Of a stretch of DNA of 64,000 nt, positions 1 through 11,224 are shown in pieces. The position numbers were made by a program, and so were the translations under genes. Each line of letters begins with the position of its first letter. The stretch's first letter is position 1. Below the pieces are notes generated by a model. It was not told where the DNA came from. It searched no databases and saw only the letters and a list, made by a program, of their open reading frames with translations. Source of the DNA: Carnegiea gigantea (taxonomy: Eukaryota; Streptophyta; Magnoliopsida; Caryophyllales; Cactaceae); contig JAKOGI010000179.1 of the NCBI GenBank assembly GCA_029747015.1, forward strand, positions 462,501-526,500, given 5' to 3'.

Positions 1-20
1 TAATGAAAAACTTCGTGTGT

Positions 21-80
21 GTGTGTGTGTGTATATATACATATACATATATATATATATATACACACATATGTGTGTGC
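21..80. repeat. GT/AT/AC microsatellite
   Basis: Dinucleotide tract that changes from GT repeats to AT repeats and then to AC/GT. No gene signal is associated with it. Confidence 0.9.
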
Positions 81-1401
81 ATGTGTAGTAGATTATTATA
101 ATGAAAATATGAAAGTTTGTAAGAGAAATGCTTTTGTACGTGTGCAATGTGGTTATAGTCGGGTCATTGGTCTATCTTAGCTTTTTTTTTGAGGGGCGGA
201 CTTGTGTGAGGACTAGGAGCCTAAATGATGTGGTTGATGTGAAACAACCATGGTTAGTTTAGTGAATAAACTAATACTGGAGTTTATTTAAATGACTTAC
301 GTGAAAATAAGGGTTCTTGAATCATACCTAATATGGGAAATGTATGGCTTAGTTAGTTGTCCGCCTTATGAAAATCGTGCATTTGACTTGTTCTATTCAT
401 AGTCGCTTAAGTAGTATAAGTGACATGAATGTGTATTCTTTGGACTGATGTGTAAGAAATTTGTGTCTTCTTATATTTGCTTCCTTGTGTTTCAATAAAG
501 TTTGTTATTCATATCATGTGATTATGTGTTAATCCTATCATGTGCAAAGTATAATGGTAGAGAAGGTAAAGGTTACTTATTGGACTCGGGGAGCTCATGA
601 CCTCACCATTTTTTAAGTTTTAAAAGTTAAAAGGGGTCGCAAGAGCATTTATTCATACATGACTTTCACCTATAATAGCTCCTATTAAGTGTGAGTAAAA
701 CAAACTGAAATCGAAACTGAAAAACCAAAAATTCAAATCTAAAAAGCCACTTGACTGGTCCAAATCTACTTAAGAAACCAAATTAGTTAACCTAAGCGAA
801 ATAATTTTCTATTCAATAGGCCATGAAAAACTCAGTAACTAAAGGTTAATTGATATTGAAACAAATTTTCTCTCTCTTTAAACCTAAATATAAGTTGCTA
901 AAGACCCTAAATACGAATTGAATGTCTCTGTGTCTCTCTCTAACCTAGTCCATTGACCCACCTAGTACCACCCCTGCGTCGACACATGGAGTAGCTCTAG
1001 CAGTTGCTTAATTTCGTGCAGTGACAACCTTTGCACGTAGGCGTGCCTGGTTTCTATGCTTCATAATCCCTATGCCTAGGGACAAAGCCACAATAAGGCC
1101 ATCAGCGGCAACGTAAGAAAATAAGAAAGCCTTCTCCAGTGAGAGAGAGGGGGGGAGAGAGAGATAGAGAGAGAGAACTCTAGTTAGAGAATGAAAAGGG
1201 TTTGCCTTGTCTTCCAATTCCTAGCTTGTATTACCTGTATCTTTAATCTTTTCATCGAATCACCATGCTTCCACCATAACCCAAGCCCCGAGATCCAGAT
1301 CCATGCCATCTCACTTGCATTTTCAATACTTGTTGCCTAATTTGCTCTTCCCTTTCCAAGTATTATCTTTTTTATGCTCCTCATGATTTGCTATGCATAA
1401 A
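81..1401. other. anonymous flank, no gene seen
   Basis: AT-rich plant intergenic sequence. The open frames here are short and unlike known proteins. A GA-rich microsatellite lies at 1141-1176. The segment ends at CCTGC (1402-1406), the left target-site copy of the large retrotransposon complex. Confidence 0.6.
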
Positions 1402-1406
1402 CCTGC

Positions 1407-2857
1407 TATTCGCTTGGAAATAAACTTTAAATTTATACCGCAAGTGAACGGTTTATCGCCGCATACTTGGGGTGTCGTCCATAGAGAACAAGACTTTAGG
1501 GTACATAACTTAGTGATTAAGTTGAATCTAGAGAGGTAAAGAGTAAGTTTGAGAGTGAAAGAAACAAAGGCTAGGGAAAATAGTAGTCTAAAATTCAACT
1601 GGGGGAAGAATATGAGTTGAGGGATTAATCGCAAGTGGCTACTTATTCATACTAGCCATGAATTCTTGAACTTGACTTAATTGACAAATGATTCATAAAG
1701 GGGGTGATTGGCTTGTTTAAGACCACCCAAACCTCCTTTCGAAGAGTAAGGGTAACCTTAATCACCAAGGCCACCTATTTTCATAGGAGCTTGAAGGTTA
1801 AGGTTGAATATGGCCAACTTGCACCTAATAAGGCCTTGGGTTATTTTCATACCTAAGACTTGTTCTCTCTTCTTCTATCCACAAAGGATGACTACCCCCC
1901 TCTCAGTGTGATTATTCACCCCAAGTATTGGATGAAATGTCCTTTCGGGCATTTCATCGAACACTTGGTGTGTGGAAGATGAGACCCTAAATAACTTGGA
2001 AATTAAGGCAAGACAAATTCACACCAAGTTTATTATACAATTCTAGCTCCTAATCCCCAACCCATGATGAGGAAACTACTTGCTAATCATCATCTCAACA
2101 ATTCAACAATCACAACAAGCATGCCAAAATAAGCTCAACAAAACCAACAAAGAGGAAAACAGAGAGAGAAAGAAGAAGAAACTTAGATTAATGGAATAAA
2201 GAATGAAAGTCTTCAATACCTTCAATCATCAAAAACCTAAGAACCCTGGTCACTTTTAACACTAAAATTAAGCCTAGAAAGTGTTTGAAGTGCTTTTACA
2301 AGAGGAAAATTAAGCATCCCTTGTAACTAGAAAAAAACGGGGTATTTATAGGCTAAATAAACTGGGAAAATGAGACAGACACCCTGGCTGTTGCCTAGCA
2401 GGGATGTCCGGGGCCATGGCAACGGTCTGCCGGTCTTGAAGGCGAAGATAGTTGCCACCTCCTGGAAAGCTGCAGGTGGGCGACGGTCAAGTCGTCGACT
2501 GCACGACGGCCGTCGCCATCTCTTGTAGGCCTGCGGGTAAGTGACGGTTTAGCCGTCGACTATGGGACGGTCGTGGTCTGTCCTTGTCCCTTGGAAACTT
2601 CATCTTTGCCCTGCTCACTTGTTCCCCTCAAACCTTTGGGTGATCATCCTTGCTCTTGCTTTGTCTTTTTCCGGGTCTTACATGCCCCTCTTCCTTAAAT
2701 ATCTTGAAATTACCTTCAAAAAGTTAGAAAAGGGATTAAAATAAGGCGACGATGTTAGAAGAGGCATTTTATAGTCAATTCTCTCTAAATCAAAGGAGAG
2801 TTAGGGAAAATGAACTAAAAGAAGGGATGTGAGCTTAGTCAAAATCGGGATTTATCA
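1407..2857 (-). repeat. LTR1, 3' copy
   Basis: 1451 bp matching 25664-27121 along its length. On the minus strand it starts TGATAAATCCC; its far end reads GCGAATA where the partner has GCGAACA, so the usual CA terminus has become TA. It contains a CpG-rich, hairpin-prone block at about 2395-2585. Target copy CCTGC adjoins at 1402-1406. Confidence 0.85.
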
Positions 2858-2896
2858 ACTTGCCCATGCTTAGCTCTTGCTTGTCCTCAAGCAAGC
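2858..2896 (-). other. polypurine tract region before 3' LTR1
   Basis: On the minus strand this reads CTTGAGGACAAGCAAGAGC, then AAGCATGGGCAAGT directly before the LTR's TGATAAA. This is the layout of plus-strand priming sites in Tat/Athila elements. Confidence 0.7.
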
Positions 2897-4929
2897 TTAA
2901 TTCAATACTGCACGAATAGGAAAATCGATCCTTTAAGCACCCTTCTCAGGCATGGTGATAAAGGCCAACCAACTAGCAAGGTCACACACTCAAGAAGTGA
3001 CAAAGATAAGGTGAGGAAGCAAGAAAGACATGACACTTCCTAAAGATCACCTCGCCTATAAGCGCATACCAAGCCAAAATGAGATCCTCAAGATAAGAAC
3101 GAAGGCGATTTGCTAATGGTGGGCAAAAGAGACTGGAGAGAGCCTCGCTTTATGGTCAAGTGGTATTATTCTCTCTAAGTGTTTAAATGCATTCATGTTT
3201 ACTTTCATTCCTTAACCAATCATGCAAAAATCATAGGCTTGGAGGAGTCCTCATCCTCCACCATTCGGGGCAAAAATGAACGCACTTTGATCAAGAGAGC
3301 TTTGAAAAGGGGTTCAACAGGGCTCTTTGGTAAAGGCGAGAAGGGGAGATCTTATGGGATAAGTTGAGCTAATTAGCCTTACGCTAGAGAGCAAGAACAC
3401 TTTCCACAATGAGGACATGGAAACACAACCCTACTTCACAGCCACAATCCACTTTGAATAACTCAAGAAGGGAGCCGATTTGATTTAGAGTGAAAATCAT
3501 TTTGCCAAACACCTTATTTTGCAAAAGTTTTCTCTTTTTTTTTCCTTCTGTTTTTATTTCCATTTGCATAAAAGGTGGATTGCTCTTTTTTTTTCTTTTT
3601 CATTTCACTTGATTTCTTCCCCCTTTTTTCGAGCAAGCTCACACCAAGGGAATTGATGCTAAGCGCTTAGTTAAGGACATTCGGGCTTCCCTTCCTTGCC
3701 CTTTTCAATCACAAATTTCCATGACATACACCCAATGATGATCCAACTTAAAAGTCAACCCCATAATAGAGAAAAGTGTTGCTCCGCTAAACTCAAAGGC
3801 ATGAGGGTAAGAAATGTAAATCCGCTGAGGGTGAAATAAATGTGAGAACAACAAAGACGGACAAGGCTCAATATAGGTGAGCAAAAGGGTTAAACATCAT
3901 TTGGGTGGTTTTTAAGCTATGTGGCTTAAACAGCAAGAAATGCCTCAATCACATCAAATGGTGCGTATTGCCTAATTTGGTTTTGGAAAGGAACTAAGCC
4001 AAGTTCTAGCATTGTAATCAAGGGTGAGCCACACGAGAAGAAAAGAAAGAACCACTAAAGATGAATGGTCATATAAAGGCTTAAAAGCTCAAGGGTCAGG
4101 TCACTCCGATGACAACTATTTAGCTTATGAGTCAATCATTAGCTAAACCGCTCCGAATTAAGACCAAAAGAGCCTCAAAAGCAAAAGCATGCATAGAAGG
4201 CAAAACGATTACCAAAGGAACTCATACTACCATGCTCCAAAAACCAAAACCAAGCCACAACCCAAGTGTCCAACCATGCTAATCAATCAACAATTCACAC
4301 CATCCATTCGCATCATAGAAGGGTTTTTTTTCAACTTTTTGATTTTTTCAAAGCAAAGGGAGATCAACAAGAAGGAAAATGAAGAGTAGGGTAAAAAGTT
4401 ATACCTTGCAAGCTCAATGTTGCCCTTCTCGACATTGCTTCTCATAATCCGAAAAAGAAAACCAATATATATACAATGCAAAAGAAAAATCTACATGCTC
4501 TAAACTATATGCTCTACTTATGCAAGGCCTAAATGTGCAATGATTCCTAAAAATACAGCTAAGTGAGTTAACTATCTTATATGAACACCTTAATCATACC
4601 ATCAATCATACCACCAAGTCAAACCCATCAACACCTCAATCAAATTAGCGAAGTCCCAAGAAATACCCTAATGACAATAAGACAACTCATTTCAAGACTC
4701 TGTTGCACTATATGATCCTCCTAACACGTCAGCTTACTAGCTTACCCCCATGCTTAGGATATGCATTGTCCCCAATGTATAAGCATGTAAAGATTGCAAA
4801 GGGTAGGGGAAAGGGGAAACTTACAAAGTATCAATAGGGGCTGGGGGGCCGCTAGGCCTCCAATCGGGTGGAGGGTAGGGCCAACCGTGGTGCTCATATG
4901 CATGGTAAACATGATGCTCCAAGTTCTAT
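2897..4929 (-). other. long noncoding 3' region of the outer element
   Basis: No coding frame is recognisable in these two kilobases. A second polypurine-like block lies at about 4738-4785 (minus strand GGGGACAATGC, then AAGCATGGGGGTAAGC), of the kind placed just after the last ORF in many Athila-type elements. Pyrimidine-rich low-complexity stretches occur near 3530-3630. The length agrees with the long 3' untranslated regions of this lineage. Confidence 0.55.
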
Positions 4930-6932
4930 TACCGGCAATCAAACTCCGTTTGTCGATGGAGCAACTCTTGTTGGCCTTGAGCGTGTTGTTGTTAACGCTC
5001 ATTAATGGCATCAAACCTTAAGTTGAGGTGAGAGAAATGTTCATCCAGATATTGGTAGAAATGGGCTCCATTAAAGCCCGAAGAGCCCGCGGCATCATGA
5101 CTCCTAGTCATGGGGGGTTCAAGCATCTCCTTGGGTGGAGCGGATCCCGAACATCCGGCACCTCTCTCTCCTCCACCAGCACGCCCTCCTTGGGTGAAGA
5201 GTTATCCTCATCCGTATCCATATCGATATCATCGTCATACACCTAATTGGAGGGATCAGAGCAAGTGTAGGGCCGGCAAAAAAACCTGTACATATAAAAC
5301 CCGCAAAACCCGCCCCACTGCGTATGGGTATAGGCGGTGAAAATAGGAAAAAAAATGGGTATGGGGTGGGCATTGCTAAAATGGGTATGAGTAAGGGTAT
5401 GGGTATGGGTATAGGTCCTGCCCGCCCCGTATCCATTTTATCAATACCCGTCCGATACCCGTCTCATACCCGCCCATATAAAACCAATACTCATTTGTTT
5501 AAAGTTCTAATTTGTTGCTTGTACTTGAATATTTTACTAGTTGCTTTGGCTTGTATGATATTCAAGACTTTGGCGGAACATTTTCTATAAAACTGTAATT
5601 GTTAAGTGCTAATTTACTGCTTTAATTGGCAAACTTTTAATTGTATTTGATGTGATATGATATGTTGTGCGAAGGTTGGTGTTAATGTGAGATATTGGCT
5701 ATTTGATGTCAAATATGGGTACAAAATAGATTTAATTCTTTTTTGTCTATATGTACCCGAATAAAACTCGCATACCTACTATACCCAGTGGGTGTGGATA
5801 TGGGTATAACTTTATGGGTATGAGTATTAATTTTGAAAATGGGTATGGATGAGAGTACGACTAAAATTGCCCCGTACCTGCCCTATTACTACCCCTAAGC
5901 AAGTAGTTTTAGAGAGGTTGGGGAGTTGGAAGAGAAGTTAGCTATGATGGTTGACAAAGACACGTTCACCCTCCATTTTGAACATCTCCGTGTTAATACA
6001 AATGGCTAAATCTAGCCATCTCCTATAGAAACAAAGGAGTCAATTTTCTTATGAGAGGCTCCAAACCCCAAGCATGTGCAATAGCTGAAACGATGCCCCT
6101 ACAAGCAATAGGGGACTTAGGAGAGGAGGCTTGAGAGACCAACTGATGGAGAATGAAAGCTTCAGTATCAAAAATCTCATCATTTAGGATACACCACAAG
6201 AGAAAAAATTCACTCAATTGGACTTCGTTTTGACTCTTGTGGCATGTGAAAATGGTGTTGGCCATAAGGCGGTGAAGGTAGCAGAGGGTAGGGTTGCAAA
6301 TAGAAGTGGCCTTAGAACCATAGCACTATAGGCGACGCAGTTCCTCGAGTTATCCTCTACCATAGTACGCTTATCATAGGTGATTTCCGTCCAAAACTGT
6401 TGGTTATTGAAATTCTCGTGGGTGGGGGTCCAAACATCTCCATGAAGGAGCCTTAAACGGCGGGTAAACTCCGCTAGGTTGGCCTCAAAGGTTTGATTAA
6501 AAAGGCAAAATTGGATATGGGTGGGTTAATTTTGGTATATGGTGGTTCAATTCACCTTAAAGGAGCTCATAAACTCCCAACACAACTTCTCAAACACCGG
6601 TTTAGTTATGTTTATGTAATCAATCAAACCCGCAACCTCAAGCAATTCATTTAAACTTTCCAACGAGCCTAAACTCCTTAATGTACCAAGATCAATGTAC
6701 TTAGGCTTAGTTATTCGTTGACTAGTAATGGAATTATAACGATTGGTTTGCTCTTGATCAACGAATTGCAATGCATATTTGTTTATAGCATGAGGGGGAG
6801 GAGGGTGGTTACCTCGAGCCGCTTGGGCCTGAATTGGAGGCACATTGGCAGTGGAGTGGGGTCGGCCGTCTTAGCACACTTGGAGGTCCCCAAAGATGAA
6901 GGTCCAGAGGCGGTTGTCTTCTTGCCATTGTA
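4930..6932 (-). pseudogene. broken env-position ORF (putative plant transposon protein type)
   Basis: A degenerate minus-strand reading starts with ATG near 6932 and continues in shifting frames. Recognisable pieces are a stretch around 6840-6550 (IDLGTLRSLGSL, LNELLEVAGL, then an FEKLCWEFMSSF-like motif), a middle part around 6060-6480, and a tail around 5160-4930 with HFYQYLDEHFSHLNLRFDAI followed by a Gln-rich end. This succession is typical of the ORF found downstream of pol in plant Athila-type elements; its function is not established. It contains stops and frameshifts and is split by a 630-bp hAT-type MITE at 5268-5897. The family assignment is from memory of such proteins. Confidence 0.6.
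5268..5897. mobile_element. hAT-type MITE, 630 bp
   Basis: It starts TAGGGCCGGCAAAA and ends with CTACCCCTA, giving short imperfect terminal inverted repeats (TAGGG/CCCTA). It is flanked by AGCAAGTG (5260-5267) and AGCAAGTA (5898-5905), an 8-bp target duplication with one mismatch, as made by hAT transposases. The interior is rich in GGGTAT units at the left and both GGGTAT and ATACCC further in. No transposase is encoded, so it would be non-autonomous. It interrupts the env-position ORF. Confidence 0.75.
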
Positions 6933-7744
6933 AAATCAAGCTCAAAAGTTCTCAAACTCCAAATAAGTATAGCACCTCAAGCACTCCAAAATCAAGTAAT
7001 CTAAGTGGGCTTTGGAGATAATCACTAGCAAGAGAGCACCAAATTAGAGCAATAAGACCTCAAAAGTGAAGCTTTCTCTCTCCTCAAACTTCTATGGTGG
7101 TGAAATTTGCAGAGAGAGAAAGCGGTGAGGTGGAGGTGCAATGTGGTATACAAATGGAAGCTTGGACTATCATGAAGTAAAATTCGGCAATAGAATGGCC
7201 GGAAAACACCTTGAAGCGGCCAGATTTTAGAGAGAGAAGATTGGGGGTTAGCGTTTGAGTGGTGAGGATTTGTATGATTGGTGGAGAAAGAAGGTGTTTT
7301 AATGGAAGAATAAACAAGTAGAGGTGAAAAGAGTGTAGAAATGGTGAAAAATAGTAAAAAATAAAGTGGGAGAGTGGTGGATTTGAGGGATTTGTGATGG
7401 AGCTTTGAGAGGTTCTAAAGAGGGAAAATCGTGAGCGTGTAGAAGATGAAGAAGAATCAAGAAAGAGGAAAGAAACAGAAAAGGAAAAGAAGGTCTCGGC
7501 TAGGTGAGGAGCGTCGTCTACACGACAGCCTGTCGTCGTGGGTTTGGCGACGACTTGGCTATTGTTCTGGCGATGGTCGTCACCAGCCCCTGGAAATTGG
7601 GAGAATTGCCTGCAGGCCCAGACGATAACCGTCGTGCAGTCGACGACCTTGCCGTCGCCTAGGCAGTTTCAACCAAGGTGAAGAATTTCTTTTTTTTTTT
7701 TCCATTTATCTATGTAACTCTTTCTCCTTATTTGAGTCAAAAGT
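6933..7744 (-). other. pyrimidine-rich leader between pol and the env-position ORF
   Basis: On the minus strand this is a CT-rich, ATG-poor stretch leading to the ATG near 6932. It resembles an untranslated leader. Its upstream end (about 7495-7675) is a CpG-rich block that shares a 31-base near-match, in inverted orientation, with the CpG-rich block of LTR1. No protein is recognisable in it. Confidence 0.45.
7629..7659 (+). repeat. CpG-rich 31-base motif, inverted copy of an LTR1 segment
   Basis: The plus strand here contains CGTCGTGCAGTCGACGAC followed by a CCGTCGCC end. The same motif lies on the minus strand of 3' LTR1 within 2479-2517, with about three differences. Confidence 0.7.
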
Positions 7745-9180
7745 CAAGAGGAAAATCTTCGATGCCTCCTGACAAGTGCTCTTTTAAGGTCATGAGCTCG
7801 ACCTGTGGGGTGCCTTTCAGTTGGAGGAGGAATTAGGCAAGGTGTTTAGGTCACCGATGACGTAATGTTTGAGTCGTTGACCATTTACCTTAAATGACCC
7901 GGAAGTTTTGGTTCATACCTCCACTGCCCCACAAGGAAAAATCTTGACAACTTTGAAAGGCCCGGACCACCTGGAGTGGAGTTTCCTCGGGAATAGCTTA
8001 AGGCGTGAGTTGAATAATAAGACCAAGTCGCCCTCCTCGAATTCTCTCCATAAGATGCACTTGTCATGTCACTTATTCATTTTCTCTTTATAAACTTTTG
8101 AACCTTCATAAGTATCTAATCTCAACTCCTCAAGTTCATTCAATTGCAATAACCTCTTCTCTCTCAAGGCCTTGAGGTCGAAATTTAGTCATTTAACAGC
8201 CCAATATGCCCTATGCTCCAGTTCAACGGGCAAATGACAAGGTTTACTATAGATAAGTCGAAATGGTGTTGTGCCAATTGAAGTCTTGAAAGTAGTGTGG
8301 TAGGCCCAAAGTGTATCGTGAAGCTTATCTGATCAATCTTTTCTTGAACGAGCCACTGTCTTTTCCAAAATGACCTTGATTTCTCTATTTGAGATCTCCG
8401 CTTGGCCGCTTGTTTGGGGGTGATACCCCAATCCTTTCTTCTAACACACCCCATATTTGGTAAGCATGACCTCGAATTTTCGTTCAATGACTACTTAAAA
8501 CCCTTAGAACACCGAACCTAGGGAAAATCACCCTTTTGAAGAACTTGGTGACTACTCGCGCATCATTTCTGGGGCTTGCGATAGCCTTTACCTATTTGGA
8601 AATGTAATCTATGGCTATTATGATGTATTTGTTCCCTCTTGAAGAGGGGAAATGACCCATGAAATTGACACCCCATACATCAAAAACTTCCACCTCAAGG
8701 ATATAGTTGAGGGGCATCTCATTTCACCTTATCAAATTTTCGGTTCTTTGGCACCTATCGCAAGCTCGAATGTATGCATTGACATCTTTGAAAAGGGTTA
8801 GCCAAAAGAAGTCGGCTTGAAAGATCTTCGCGGCGGTTTTGTCAACGCTTGCGTGGCCTCCATAAGGTGAATCATGGCAATGTGAGATGATGGATTGCAT
8901 CTCTTCTTTGGGTACGCATCGCCTTATAATCCCATCTCCATAAGTCTTGTATTGGCATGGGTCTTCCCCAAAGAAGGACTTAACTTGGGAGAAAAACCTC
9001 TTCTTTTAGTTGAAGTTCATGCTGGGGGTTAGAATGCCACACACTAAGTAGTTAACCACATCTATGAACCAAGGAGCATCCTATGTAGCGAAGGCGAGCA
9101 AATGCTCATCCGGGAATGAATTATCGATGGGCAACCCATACTCTCCATCTTCTCCTTGAGCAATCGGTAACTGGGAGAGG
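7745..9180 (-). pseudogene. Tat/Athila integrase remnant
   Basis: The minus-strand translation in mixed frames gives the integrase order: a zinc-binding part (ISHCHDSPYGGHASVDKT near 8850, then an ACDRCQR CxxC near 8750), the catalytic core start near 8670, the [12 protein letters not shown] to LPVELEHRAYW-like region (8480-8190) and a C-terminal FKVNGQRLK motif near 7885. At about 8664-8666 the usual core Asp of the D-W-G-I-D-F motif reads Asn, so the catalytic triad is damaged as well. Many stops and frameshifts. It follows RNase H directly, as expected for a Ty3/gypsy pol. Confidence 0.75.
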
Positions 9181-9574
9181 TGATCCGCTACCACATTTTC
9201 AGTGCCCTTTTTATCTCAAATCTCAAGTGCGTACTCTTAGAGGATAAGGACCCACCTAATTAATCTTGGCTTCACATCTTTTTCCTCCATTAGGTGCTTT
9301 GGACCCCAAAAGATATTGCCGAAACTTTTCAACGGCAAACACCACCACCAAAATTTCCTTCTCCGTGGTGGAGTAGTTTGCTTGCGCTTCATTGAGGGTC
9401 TTGCTTGCATAGTATATCATGAATGACTTGTTGTCTCTCTATTAAAAGTTTTAAGACACTCGTTACTAAACATAAAAGGGGTATCTTTGGCTAAGAGTTG
9501 GGTGAGAGATTTTACGATCTTGGAGAAATCCTTGATAAAGTGATAGTAAAATCCCCCATGACCAAGGAAACTCC
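9181..9574 (-). pseudogene. Tat/Athila RNase H remnant
   Basis: Minus-strand pieces include an A-S-K-T-L-N-E-A-Q-A-N-Y-S-T-like block (near 9400), then a KPRLIRW-like block and a VADHLSQL-like block (near 9200-9270). This is the usual RNase H tail between reverse transcriptase and integrase. Stops are present. Confidence 0.65.
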
Positions 9575-10471
9575 TCACCCCTTAAACATTGATGGGGGTG
9601 GCAACTGCTCAATTACCTCCACCTTAGCTCCATCCACCTCAATACCCCTATTAGACACGACATGCCCAAGAGCAATCCCCTCTTGTACCATAAAGTGGCA
9701 TTTCCCCCAGTTCAAAACTAAGTTGACTTCATCACATCTACGGAGCACCTTAACCAAGTTTATCAAACACACATCAAAGGTAACTCCATAGGCCGAGAAG
9801 CTATTCATAAAGACTTTCATAATATTTTCCACGTACTCAGAGAAAATGGCAAGCATGCACCGTTAGAAAGTAGCGGAGGCATTGCACAAGCCAAAAGGCA
9901 TCCTCCGGTACGCAAAGATACCGTAAGGGTATGCGAATGTCGTTTTCTCTTGATCGCTCAGATGGATAGGAATTTGGAAGAAACCCAAATACCTATCTAA
10001 GTAATAAAAGAAGGAATACCGTGCAAGCCCTTCCAACATAAGATCAATGAAGAGGAGGAGGAAATGGTCTTTCCGGGTGGCATTGTTGAGTTTCCTAGAG
10101 TCAATACACATCCGATGCCCGATCACCATTCTAGTGGAAATCAACTCACTATCTGAGATAGGGTAGATAATCGCAACGTTGAGGAGTATTACAACCTCTT
10201 TCTTGGAAGCATCTTGCATGTTGGGGTTTAAGTGCCTTTGAAGTTGTCTAGAAGGCTTATGACCCTTATCAAGATGTATTCTATGCGTGTATAAGGTTGG
10301 ACTAATTTTGCTAATATTATCGATACTATAGCAAATGACCCCTCTATGCTTACGAAGCACATTCAACAATTTCTCAACTTGGGGACCATTAAGCTTAGCA
10401 CTAACAATGACGGGAAAGGTATGATTAGGACCAAGAAATTTATACCTTAGATGAGAAGGTAGGGGCTTCAA
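9575..10471 (-). pseudogene. Tat/Athila reverse transcriptase, broken
   Basis: The N-terminal part (10471-9863) begins MKPLPSHLRYKFLG and contains the linker that precedes RT, a KKEVVILLNVAIIYPISDSE block, CIDSRKLNNATRKDHF, and YGIFAYRRMPFGLCNASATF (motif B region). The C-terminal part (9856-9575) has the thumb and GKCHFMVQEGIALGH. Between ISDSE and STRMV about twenty residues that family members carry, including the P-K-K-G-G block, are missing, an internal deletion. A frame break separates the two parts around 9860, where the fingers and palm should be continuous. Not functional. Confidence 0.8.
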
Positions 10472-10711
10472 TTATAACTCAGGGCCACCCTTCTTGTCTC
10501 CATTGGAGGAATGAACCTCCACATTAAGAACCTCCCTTGGTCGGTGTCTAGGGAGGTATGGTGGGGCCAGGTTGAAAACTTTGGCATAGATTTCAATTTC
10601 TTCATCCGGGTAAGGGTCAGCCCCACTGCCACAAATGCCAATCAAGCATGCCTCAAGCGGGTCCGGGGGGTAGGCATTCCCATCTCCTCAAGTACTACCT
10701 TTTTAAGCAAA

Positions 10712-11053
10712 TCAACCCGGTAGCATGCATTCTCTAGGGAGGGAGAAGCTATAGCTTGTAAAGATTAAATTCAAGTTTCTCCTTACCAACTTGTAAGAGA
10801 GCCTCCCATTTTTGACATCAATCATTGCACCGGTTGTGGCTAGGAAAGGGCACCCTAAGATTATAGGTATTTGAGTGTCCTTCTCCATTTCCATGACAAT
10901 GAAGTCACAAGAGATGAAGAATTTTCCAACTTGAAGAGGCACATCTTCTAGAACACCAATAAGATACTTTACGGAATGATCCGCAAGTTGGATTGAAATT
11001 GTGGTGGGCTTGAGTTCCCCCACTTGGAGCCTTTTGCATATTAAATAAGGCAT
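10712..11053 (-). pseudogene. Tat/Athila aspartic protease segment
   Basis: A 113-residue open stretch containing ISIQLADHSVKYLIGVLEDV, then an FIVMEMEKD-IPIILGCPFLATTGAMIDV block. This is the protease region between gag and RT in Tat/Athila polyproteins. The part with the D-T/S-G catalytic triplet lies upstream and is not clean. Confidence 0.65.
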
Positions 11054-11224
11054 AAGGCTTACACTTATCTCAAGGTCACATAGAGCCCAACTTATGGTGA
11101 TCTTATGGGGAGTTTGTTTTGGAGGATTACACTACACTCCTCCGTGAGGGAAACCATAACATTTTCTTAAAATTTCCTTTTGTTGAAGAGCATCTCTTTT
11201 CGGAACTTGGCATAAGATGGCATC

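Noticed and set aside
1323..1634. 103-codon minus-strand frame, similar to one at 25587-25856
   Set aside because: The similarity arises because both lie in LTR1 copies; no protein family is recognisable.
5119..5436. Open frame on the minus strand rich in Pro and Ile
   Set aside because: It is the translation of the GGGTAT/ATACCC arrays within the MITE and an adjacent coding remnant read in a wrong frame.
5320..5470. Possible telomere-like array
   Set aside because: Plant telomere repeats are TTTAGGG; this unit is GGGTAT, irregular and inside a MITE.
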